Shown here: one piece after another, positions 26,826 through 33,414 of the stretch | Layout of the letters: every line of letters begins with the position of its first letter | Numbering within the stretch: the first letter of the stretch is position 1 | DNA from: UBA1756 sp045130235 | GTDB taxonomy: Bacteria > Bacteroidota > Bacteroidia > Bacteroidales > WCHB1-69 | Direction of reading: 5' to 3' | Assembly (NCBI GenBank): GCA_045130235.1 | Contig: JBGUPJ010000044.1 | Location: forward strand, 36,982-100,981 | Length of the DNA: 64,000 nucleotides | Translations under genes and position numbers: made by a program | Notes under the pieces: generated by a model | What the model was told of the DNA's origin: nothing | Database searches by the model: none | The model's input: only the letters and a program-made list of their open reading frames with translations

Positions 26826-28382
26826 TTATTTCAATGATGTCTTGATGAAAGTCGATCTTTCAATCCCTTGATTGGTAGCTACATGCAGAATGTAGCTGCC
26901 TGCCGGCAGGCTCGAAACATCCAGGTCTGTGCAAGCTCCAGATGAGAGTACCGTGCGGCCAGCGAGGTCGAAAACGGTGACCTCTTGGATTTTATACACC
27001 CCGTCAAGATAAAGACGTGTGGTGGCCGGGTTGGGATAAACCCGCAGATCGTTGACCGGTTGCTTCTCAATGCCAACACCGTCCTCTTTGTAGGTCACCA
27101 GAAGGGTGTGGTCGCTCTGCACGTTGGAGAAAGTGTAGGTGCGTCCGATGTTAATCACGTAATGCACATCTCCAGTCACATCCACATCGTCGGCCAGCAC
27201 TTGGTCGATGGTCATCCCCTCTGGCGGGGTGATGACAAACCGCTGGGTGCCACCCGGGTAGATATCCACCACACCGTCAGGCGACACGGTGCTGTCGGTG
27301 TTGAGCACGGTGATATGGTAGAGCTGGCTGTAGTCAGCAAAGGTTACCGTAATACATGCGCTGTTGTTGGTGAGGTCGCAGTCGTTCCATCCCGCCGGTA
27401 TTTCCACCTCGTAGCAGAAGTTGTGAGTGGTGCCGCAATAACCGTTGTGGAAAATCTCTCCCGCATTCATCTCCAGGATGTTCATCCATATACCGCGCCC
27501 CGATACCAGCGTGTCGAAATAATGGTGGGTGGAAAACAGGTTGCCGTCCATGTAGCCCCGCAGGGTGATGGTGTCGGTATAATCGAGAGAGGCTTGGTAA
27601 CTGTTGTCGTTGTGAACCACCGCCACAGGACGGAAAGAGCTGTTGGTAGGCACGTTCAGCGAGGAGATCTGTGTCTGCGATGTTCCGTTGTTGATGAATT
27701 TGACTTTCAGGTCGATGAACTCTTCAACCACACCGTCGCTCACGCAGCCGGCCACGTTCCAATTGTGAATTTCGGGGTCGGTGAGGAATTCGTCAGGCAA
27801 TCCCCAATAACCATTGTAGCCCATCAGGTCTCCCTTGCCAGATACGGCCGTGGCGTCATCGTGCGACATGGCATAGCCTTGCGTGGCCTGCACACGCACG
27901 CCAATCCACAGCTCCTGCGAGGAGTTGATGGTGACAGGGGTGTTCAGCACCACGGTTTTCCAGTGCCCGTAGGTGATGTCGTTCACCACCTGTGAGCAGC
28001 GCAGCGTGCCGGGGGAATTGTAGAGATAGTAACCTTCGTAGTCGCCGCCAGTATAAACCACCACGGTATAGGTAGCGGAGGTGGGTTCGGAGGCCACATT
28101 GGAGGGCAGGAAACGCACCTGCGTGAGCTGCATGCCGTTGTAGGGTGCGAGGTCCGATGTGGTGAAACGCTGCATGGCGTAATAGTCCACCGAGTTGTTG
28201 AAGCCGATCATGTGATAAATGTCTGTGTTCTGCGACCAGGTGAGCCAGTTGGTGCTGCGATCCCAGCTGTTATCCTGCTGTACTGCAGTGCGAATCTCGT
28301 TTTGCAGCAGCACTTGTGCCTGCGAATAGGGGAGGGTACACAGGGCCATCAGGAAGATGAAAAAGGGTATGATTTTCTTCAT
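26826..28382 (-). CDS. Secreted protein with T9SS sorting tail, paralogue of the next gene
   Basis: A 518-residue exported protein. I start it at MKKIIPFFIF (28382), which gives a proper signal peptide; the frame runs 50 codons further upstream but across the promoter -7 element at 28452. The N-terminal domain (TNWLTWSQNTD, QRFTTSDLAPYNGMQLTQVRF, SQELWIGVRV) is the same as in the protein at 24274. A CARDB-like domain and a single copy of the TVLNTDSTVSPDG repeat follow. The tail (RVYPNPATTRLYLDGVYK to FIKTSLK) is a T9SS domain. It appears to be the first gene of the five-gene minus-strand run. Confidence 0.82.
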   Translation of the reverse strand: MKKIIPFFIFLMALCTLPYSQAQVLLQNEIRTAVQQDNSWDRSTNWLTWSQNTDIYHMIGFNNSVDYYAMQRFTTSDLAPYNGMQLTQVRFLPSNVASEPTSATYTVVVYTGGDYEGYYLYNSPGTLRCSQVVNDITYGHWKTVVLNTPVTINSSQELWIGVRVQATQGYAMSHDDATAVSGKGDLMGYNGYWGLPDEFLTDPEIHNWNVAGCVSDGVVEEFIDLKVKFINNGTSQTQISSLNVPTNSSFRPVAVVHNDNSYQASLDYTDTITLRGYMDGNLFSTHHYFDTLVSGRGIWMNILEMNAGEIFHNGYCGTTHNFCYEVEIPAGWNDCDLTNNSACITVTFADYSQLYHITVLNTDSTVSPDGVVDIYPGGTQRFVITPPEGMTIDQVLADDVDVTGDVHYVINIGRTYTFSNVQSDHTLLVTYKEDGVGIEKQPVNDLRVYPNPATTRLYLDGVYKIQEVTVFDLAGRTVLSSGACTDLDVSSLPAGSYILHVATNQGIERSTFIKTSLK

Positions 28383-28451
28383 TTTTATAAATTCTAATAT
28401 GAGATTACAATAATTGATGATACAAATTTTTATATGAAAAGAATGAATCGG

Positions 28452-28459
28452 CAAAGATA
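28452..28459 (-). promoter_or_regulatory. -7 element for the T9SS-protein operon
   Basis: Reads TATCTTTG on the minus strand, a TAnnTTTG match, 70 bases before the chosen start of the 26826 gene. No TTTG box was seen at the right distance upstream. Confidence 0.4.
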
Positions 28460-28813
28460 GAAAAATATTCCGAATAATTCTCTCTTTTTCAGAGAAAAAA
28501 TTTCCTTTCAGAATCTCGTGTGGACTTGCCAACTAATGCAATAGATTGAAGCTTTTTTTTCTATCTGTAGGCGATTCCTTTCATCGCGCGCGAAACTAAT
28601 ATTCCATTGGCATACTCCCTGTGTGTTGGCTTCTTTGCCGTAAGTGCGGAATGTTTCATGGAGGTGTTGGCACAGATTGTTCCGAAATAAATTAGGTTAG
28701 ATTTCAGTTTTCGTTGCGATAAAGTGGTGTGAATATTATAAAGTATTGATATTTAAGTTGAAATAATTTTATTTGGATTGTGAATTATTTATATTTTTAT
28801 AACAAAAATGTTA
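28460..28813. other. Gene-free stretch between the T9SS operon and hicA
   Basis: About 350 bases without a supported gene. It is AT-rich with a poly-T run near 28552 and no hairpin, tRNA or repeat that I could recognise. The genes on either side diverge, so it should hold both promoters. Confidence 0.6.
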
Positions 28814-28821
28814 TAAATTTG
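28814..28821 (+). promoter_or_regulatory. hicAB promoter, -7 element
   Basis: TAAATTTG, a TAnnTTTG match, 13 bases before the first possible hicA ATG. No clear TTTG box lies upstream at 19-21 bases. The short leader makes it a likely site for autoregulation by HicB. Confidence 0.5.
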
Positions 28822-28833
28822 CAGCCGTACTAA

Positions 28834-29028
28834 ATGAACTATAAGATGAAGTGGAATGAATTGAGACGAATTGCCGAGTCGAAGGGTTGGTATTTATGGC
28901 GCAATGGCAGAAACCATGATGTTTATAGACATCCGGATAGGGAGGATTTCCTTTACATAGAGCGGCATGAGTCACAGGAAATAAGACATGGGTTATACTG
29001 CAAGCTTAGAAAAACAATAGGATTTTGA
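28834..29028 (+). CDS. hicA: HicA-type toxin (mRNA interferase)
   Basis: A 64-residue protein, or 60 if translation starts at the second ATG (28846), MKWNELRRIAESKGW. HicA toxins are small double-stranded-RNA-binding-fold proteins that cleave mRNA, with one essential His after a Gly. Here the segment is WRNGRNHDVYRHP, where the His of NHD fits the catalytic position. The length is typical. hicB begins seven bases after the stop. The AT-rich composition differs from the metabolic genes and agrees with a mobile toxin-antitoxin locus. Confidence 0.82.
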   Translation: MNYKMKWNELRRIAESKGWYLWRNGRNHDVYRHPDREDFLYIERHESQEIRHGLYCKLRKTIGF

Positions 29029-29035
29029 ATTTAAA

Positions 29036-29452
29036 ATGATTATAAAGATGAAAAAGAGAACCGCTTTAATTGAGATAGGCAAGGACGGTACTTTTGGTGT
29101 CTTTTCTCCTGATATAAAATCGGTTATATTGGGAGAAGGCAATACGGTGGCGGAAGCAAAGGCTGATTTCGAAAATTCGGTCAGAGAAATCATCCAGTTT
29201 TGCCAGGAGGACGGCGTGCAGGATCCAGATGATTTGAAAAACGTCACATTTGAATATAAATATGATATGCCATCTTTTTTGAATTATTACAAATACCTCA
29301 ATGTGACGCAGTTTGCCAGATATGCGGGCATAAATCCCTCTCTGATGCGGCAGTATAAGCAGGGGCAGGGCGCTTCAGAGAAACAAATTGCAAAGATCCA
29401 GGATGCCATTCACAGAATTGGCAAGGAATTGTCATCGGTAAAGCTTTTGTAA
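29036..29452 (+). CDS. hicB: HicB-type antitoxin with C-terminal helix-turn-helix
   Basis: A 138-residue partner of HicA; translation may start at 29036 or at the in-frame ATG 29048. The N-terminal half (ALIEIGKDGTFGVFSPDI, GNTVAEAKADFENSVREII) is the degraded RNase H-like HicB fold that blocks the toxin. The C-terminal part (VTQFARYAGINPSLMRQYKQG) is a Cro/XRE-type helix-turn-helix, so the protein should repress its own promoter at 28814. The order toxin then antitoxin is the usual one for HicAB. Confidence 0.85.
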   Translation: MIIKMKKRTALIEIGKDGTFGVFSPDIKSVILGEGNTVAEAKADFENSVREIIQFCQEDGVQDPDDLKNVTFEYKYDMPSFLNYYKYLNVTQFARYAGINPSLMRQYKQGQGASEKQIAKIQDAIHRIGKELSSVKLL

Positions 29453-29510
29453 AATGCAGAATATCAAATATCAAAATAAAAATATTGAATTACTGAAGAA
29501 TTAAAGCATT

Positions 29511-29840
29511 ATGAGTAATCAACTTTTCAGATCTTGCATGCCGTATGTTGTTACATTACATAACGGTGTTTTATGTGTGCAAAATAGGATGCATCAGGAG
29601 CTTTTTTCTTGTAAAATGCGGAAGACAAAATCTGTTGTTGTTCTTCTTAAAAAAATTGCAGGAGAAACTTATAGAGATGATTCAAAAAATGGACTGGAAG
29701 CGTATTTATATAAAACCGAGCCAAGGTTTCAAACGGCGCAGTATAGCGATTATATGAGAAGGTATGAGGAATTAATATCTTTTTTTGAAAATAAATATCC
29801 TAATCCGCCATGTGAATTGCGCTTGAAAAGCACAGAATAG
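29511..29840 (+). CDS. Hypothetical small protein downstream of hicAB
   Basis: A 109-residue frame of unknown function, 58 bases after hicB and similarly AT-rich. It has no signal peptide or membrane segment. The middle is basic (MRKTKSVVVLLKKIAGETYR) and the C-terminal half is a plausible helix (YSDYMRRYEELISFFENKY). A shorter frame overlaps at 29545-29757 but reads less like a protein. I do not recognise a family. It could be an accessory gene of the toxin locus. Confidence 0.5.
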   Translation: MSNQLFRSCMPYVVTLHNGVLCVQNRMHQELFSCKMRKTKSVVVLLKKIAGETYRDDSKNGLEAYLYKTEPRFQTAQYSDYMRRYEELISFFENKYPNPPCELRLKSTE

Positions 29841-29876
29841 AGGCTTTGAAAATGCAGTTTCCCCAGCCAGTCGACT

Positions 29877-30002
29877 GGCGGAATGGTGGGATAGCCAATA
29901 AGAGAAAAGGGAGGGGGATGCGGCGGCTTACCGCCGCATCCCCCTCCCTGACGATTTTAACTTGCCGCGCCATTCCGCCGCGAACGTAATGAGCGGCGGA
30001 AT
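29877..30002. repeat. Nested inverted repeats in the gap after the hicAB locus
   Basis: Three overlapping palindromes occur within 126 bases. GGCGGAATGG at 29877-29886 pairs with 29970-29979. A perfect 19-bp hairpin occupies 29908-29949. A 10-bp stem (29972-29981 with 29993-30002) has an 11-base loop. Because the 29970s arm can pair with either partner, alternative folds are possible. The GC content jumps relative to the AT-rich genes on the left. Confidence 0.75.
29896..29949 (-). terminator. Strong hairpin, probable terminator of the redox fusion gene
   Basis: Perfect 19-bp arms (29908-29926 and 29931-29949) with a four-base loop. On the minus strand the stem is followed by TTTTCTCTTATT, a usable T-tract. 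The stem is longer than most terminators, so it may also be a palindromic repeat element. Confidence 0.65.
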
Positions 30003-30044
30003 CCCCATGTGTAATCGTACATCAATGTGCTTTGAAATAGCCTG

Positions 30045-33000
30045 TTACTTGAATGACTTCTCGCAGAGGCCGTCGCCGCTGAGGAGCAGACGGTCCATAT
30101 AGGCCGGAACCTCTCTGCCCATGTACTTGTCCACGTAGATCTTGGCGAGGTACTGTCCCAGCATGAAGCCGTGGCCCTGCAGGCCGACGAGCAAGCCGTG
30201 GCCCGGGTCGATGATGTAGCGCGGCTCGGTGTAGTAGCCCGCCCAGAAGGCCTGGAAGCTGACGGCACCCAGCTGCGGAATCCACTCGCGGAACATCTCG
30301 GAGCAGATCTCGAGGAAGTCTTGTGCGTTGTATTTCAGATTCTTGCCGGCTTCGGCGGAGTCGGTGCCCGGAGAAGCGCAGCCGATGATCTGGCCCGTCT
30401 CCTTGAACTGCTGTCCGTAAACGGCGGAGAAGCCTTTGTAACGGCGGCGGTCGATGAGCATGTCGAGGCACTCGCCATCCTTGCCCAACATCGGCAGACG
30501 GCCGGTGATAAAGGCTTGGTGCTTAATGGGATAAAGTCCCGTTTCAATACCCAACTGTTTGGCAAACTTGGCGGCCTGATAACCTAAGGCGTTGACAAAG
30601 TGCTCGCAGTGGTATTCCACATACTCTTTGTCGTGGGTGTAAACCAGTGCCATGAAGCCCTTGGACGTGCGCTGCACTTCCACCAAGCGGCAGTCTTCGA
30701 GCAGCACGCCGCCCTTCTCGCAGGCGAGGTGACGGATGTAGTCGATGACCTTGCCGGGCGTAGCCTGCCAGCAGTTGTTGGTGACGCAGGCGGCGCTGTA
30801 AGTCTCGAGTTTCGGGTTGAAGTAGGGAGAAATCTCCTTCTGGAAATCCTTGCGGTCCACCATGTAGCCGTCGGACCAGCCGAGGGAGGCCTCCAAGGAC
30901 TTGTAGGTGGCTTCGTCGTGGGCGAAACCGACATAGCGAATGGGGTAGTAACCCACGTCGGTCTTGCTCTGCAACTCTCTGAAAATGTCTTGGTTGTGGT
31001 TGGCGATGTCGGCGATTTCCGGAACGGAGAATGCCGGACGGCCGCCACCGATGCAACGCCATGAGGAGCCGCGTTCCGCATTGCAGAGCACGGTCTTCTT
31101 GCCGCTTTCGGCGAAGTAGCGGAACAGACCGCTACCAGCAATACCGCCGCCCGCCACGAAGACGTCGCATTCCACCTTGCGGGTCGCTTTCTTCACGTCG
31201 GTGATAAATTCTTTCGGCAGGTCGTTGGGTTGCATCTCGTTGATGGTAAGCTGGTTGGAGAGAGGTCCGCGTGGGGTGGCATCCCCCACAACCTCAATGC
31301 CGTAACCACGCAGCAGCTGCTTCACACGCGGAATGCAGCGTTTGCCGCGGCAGGTACCCATACCGATTCTCGTGGTGTGCTTCAGCTCGTCCACGGAGAT
31401 GATCTTGCGGTCGCCGATGACCTTCAACAGTTTGTCGAGCTGTACGTCTTCGCAGTGGCAGACGTAGGCGGGTGCCTTCTCGTCTTTGGCGGCTGCCATC
31501 TGAACCTTTTCGCCGAACTTCTCTTTCACGATGAAACCGGTTACTTCGGTCATCTTTTCACCCTTGATATCCAATGCTTTCACGCGGGCCACGTTGGTCT
31601 TGTTGGGGTTAACTTTGATGTTTTCAACCACACCTTCTCCCACTTTTTCACCTTTATCGTTGATGAGCACCACTTCGGCGCCTTTGTCCACGGGGTATTC
31701 GATGGGGAGGAACAGCCACTCTTTCTGCAGGTTATAGCCGAAGATGGCGAGACCCGGGCAGTGCGACACGCACTCCATACAGCCGATGCACTTGTTGTAG
31801 TCGATGACGGGCACGCTGGAGGTGCTGGACTTGGTGATGGCGCCTTGCGGGCAGGAGAAGGAGCAGGGGTTGCAGGCGAAGCCGTACAGACAGTCGGCCA
31901 CGACGAACCCTTTTTCGTTCATCCGTTCCGTAGTGGGCTTGTTGGAAGTCTCCAGCACGCGGACGGGATGTTGTTGGGAATCAATGTATTGCTTGGAGAT
32001 GGCGAGGTAATCGTCGTAGTTGACGCGCTTGCCCATCTGCATGGCGATTTCGAGGGCGACCTGTTTGCCGCGGAGCACGGCGCAGGTGCCTTCGCCCACG
32101 CGCACGGCATCACCCGCGCCGAAGGTGTTGAGGCCGAACACCTGGCGGCCCTTCTGCAACAGCTGGTTGTCGGGGATGAGGCCGGTACATATATTGATCA
32201 CGTCGATGCCCTCGATGGTCTTTTCAGTGCCGGGCACTGGTTTGAAGTTCTTGCATTCGGCGATGACGGCCCCGACTATGCCGGTGTGGTCTTCGTTGGG
32301 GATGGCGCGCAGCAGCACGTGCGAGGTGTAGATCGGGATGCCAAGACGGCGCACACGGTTGGCCTGCACGGGGAAACCACCTTCGTGGTCCATGGCCTCC
32401 ACGATGGCGACGACTTTCGCACCGGCCTGGGTGGCCTGGTAGGAGGTGAGGTAGCCGATGTTGCCGGCACCGATGGAGAGGATGCGCTTGCCGAGGAGGG
32501 TGTGCTCCACGTTCATCATCTTCTGGACGACGGCGGCGGTGTAAACGCCCGGCAGGTCGTCGTTTTCAAATACCGGCATAAACGGAACAGCACCAGTGGC
32601 CACTACCAGATATTCAGCGTCCACGTAGTAGATGCTGCCGTCTTTCAGGTTCTTGACGGCCACGCGGGGACCTTCGAGCAAATCCCAAACAGTGGAGTTG
32701 AGGAAGATGCCGCTGTGGTCGTCGCCGGCCAGCGTCTTGGCGATGTCGAAACCACGCATGCCGCCGTACAGTTTCTCTTTCTCGAAGAAGAAGAACTGGT
32801 GGGTCTGCATGTTGAACTGACCGCCCACACGCTCGTTGTTGTCAATAACGATATTGCTGATTCCCTGCTCGTTGAGCATCTCGCGGCAGGCGAGACCGGC
32901 AGGACCGGCACCGATGATGACCACTTGGGTCTTGTAAATCTTCTGGGTTTGCTGTTGCGGCTCGGCGGCCTGCGGGAAGTAGTTCTGGGGAATCTCCTTC

Positions 33001-33269
33001 ACCTCCTTCACACCGTCAACCGGGGTGATGCATATTCTCTTGATGACACCGTCCACCAGCATCTGACAGGCACCGCACTTGCCGATGCCGCACTCGAGGG
33101 AGCGTTCGCGCCCGTCAATGCTGTGACTGTGGATTGGGAAACCCGCCTGATGGAGGGCTGCAGCAATGGTGTAGCCCTTGTGCCCCACCACCTTCTGTCC
33201 GTTAAATTCAAAGACGACTTCTTCCGTTTTCGGAATGTCTAAAATCGGATGTTCATTAATTTTGTACAT
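30045..33269 (-). CDS. Five-module amine/amino-acid dehydrogenase fusion (2Fe-2S, FAD, 2x 4Fe-4S, BFD-like, FAD)
   Basis: In one 1074-residue chain this protein carries what are usually separate subunits of proline, hydroxyproline, opine or cyanide-forming glycine dehydrogenases. Residues about 55-90 hold a 2Fe-2S ferredoxin motif (LECGIGKCGACQ). An FAD/NAD(P) oxidoreductase follows (VVIIGAGPAGLACR near 115, ILSIGAGNIGYL near 265). Two 4Fe-4S motifs lie near 462 (FACNPCSFSCPQG) and 500 (CIGCMECVSHCPG). A BFD-like 2Fe-2S segment (CHCEDVQLDKLL, GTCRGKRCIPRV) is near 610-650. From about 700 a second FAD domain of the D-amino-acid oxidase type begins (VFVAGGGIAGSGLF). No signal peptide, so cytoplasmic. 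The substrate is likely a secondary amine or amino acid, but no neighbour identifies it. Confidence 0.85.
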   Translation of the reverse strand: MYKINEHPILDIPKTEEVVFEFNGQKVVGHKGYTIAAALHQAGFPIHSHSIDGRERSLECGIGKCGACQMLVDGVIKRICITPVDGVKEVKEIPQNYFPQAAEPQQQTQKIYKTQVVIIGAGPAGLACREMLNEQGISNIVIDNNERVGGQFNMQTHQFFFFEKEKLYGGMRGFDIAKTLAGDDHSGIFLNSTVWDLLEGPRVAVKNLKDGSIYYVDAEYLVVATGAVPFMPVFENDDLPGVYTAAVVQKMMNVEHTLLGKRILSIGAGNIGYLTSYQATQAGAKVVAIVEAMDHEGGFPVQANRVRRLGIPIYTSHVLLRAIPNEDHTGIVGAVIAECKNFKPVPGTEKTIEGIDVINICTGLIPDNQLLQKGRQVFGLNTFGAGDAVRVGEGTCAVLRGKQVALEIAMQMGKRVNYDDYLAISKQYIDSQQHPVRVLETSNKPTTERMNEKGFVVADCLYGFACNPCSFSCPQGAITKSSTSSVPVIDYNKCIGCMECVSHCPGLAIFGYNLQKEWLFLPIEYPVDKGAEVVLINDKGEKVGEGVVENIKVNPNKTNVARVKALDIKGEKMTEVTGFIVKEKFGEKVQMAAAKDEKAPAYVCHCEDVQLDKLLKVIGDRKIISVDELKHTTRIGMGTCRGKRCIPRVKQLLRGYGIEVVGDATPRGPLSNQLTINEMQPNDLPKEFITDVKKATRKVECDVFVAGGGIAGSGLFRYFAESGKKTVLCNAERGSSWRCIGGGRPAFSVPEIADIANHNQDIFRELQSKTDVGYYPIRYVGFAHDEATYKSLEASLGWSDGYMVDRKDFQKEISPYFNPKLETYSAACVTNNCWQATPGKVIDYIRHLACEKGGVLLEDCRLVEVQRTSKGFMALVYTHDKEYVEYHCEHFVNALGYQAAKFAKQLGIETGLYPIKHQAFITGRLPMLGKDGECLDMLIDRRRYKGFSAVYGQQFKETGQIIGCASPGTDSAEAGKNLKYNAQDFLEICSEMFREWIPQLGAVSFQAFWAGYYTEPRYIIDPGHGLLVGLQGHGFMLGQYLAKIYVDKYMGREVPAYMDRLLLSGDGLCEKSFK

Positions 33270-33335
33270 AAAAAAGAGGTAAATTGTTGTTTATCAGTTG
33301 TTTTATTGGTTGTATTCTTGTAAAGAAAATTGTTG

Positions 33336-33343
33336 CAAATGTA
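33336..33343 (-). promoter_or_regulatory. -7 element of the redox fusion gene
   Basis: Reads TACATTTG on the minus strand, a TAnnTTTG match, 67 bases before the start codon. The upstream region is low-complexity A/T and shows no TTTG box at the expected distance. Confidence 0.4.
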
Positions 33344-33354
33344 TTCTAAAAAAA

Positions 33355-33414
33355 TAAAAATTAAAAATTTAAAATGAGAAATTTTTCAATTATCAATTCT
33401 CATTTTTCAATTCC
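33355..33414 (-). terminator. AT-rich hairpin after the FISUMP gene
   Basis: Ten-base arms at 33371-33380 and 33397-33406 form a stem, and on the minus strand a T/A-rich tract follows. It lies nine bases after the stop of the FISUMP gene. The loop is itself a run of CAATT-like repeats, so this could also be a simple-repeat spacer rather than a selected terminator. Confidence 0.5.

Noticed and set aside
29545..29757. 70-codon ORF overlapping the hypothetical gene after hicB
   Set aside because: Shorter than the 109-residue frame and with less protein-like composition.
29877..29900. tRNA-like start of a folded RNA
   Set aside because: The bases GGCGGAATGGTGGGATAGCC loosely recall a tRNA D-arm, but no acceptor stem, anticodon loop or T-arm follows.
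31230..33242. 670-codon plus-strand ORF opposite the redox fusion gene
   Set aside because: It mirrors the minus-strand gene, whose cofactor motifs are unmistakable; the antisense translation is His/Val-rich with no domain. Codon bias alone leaves such frames open.
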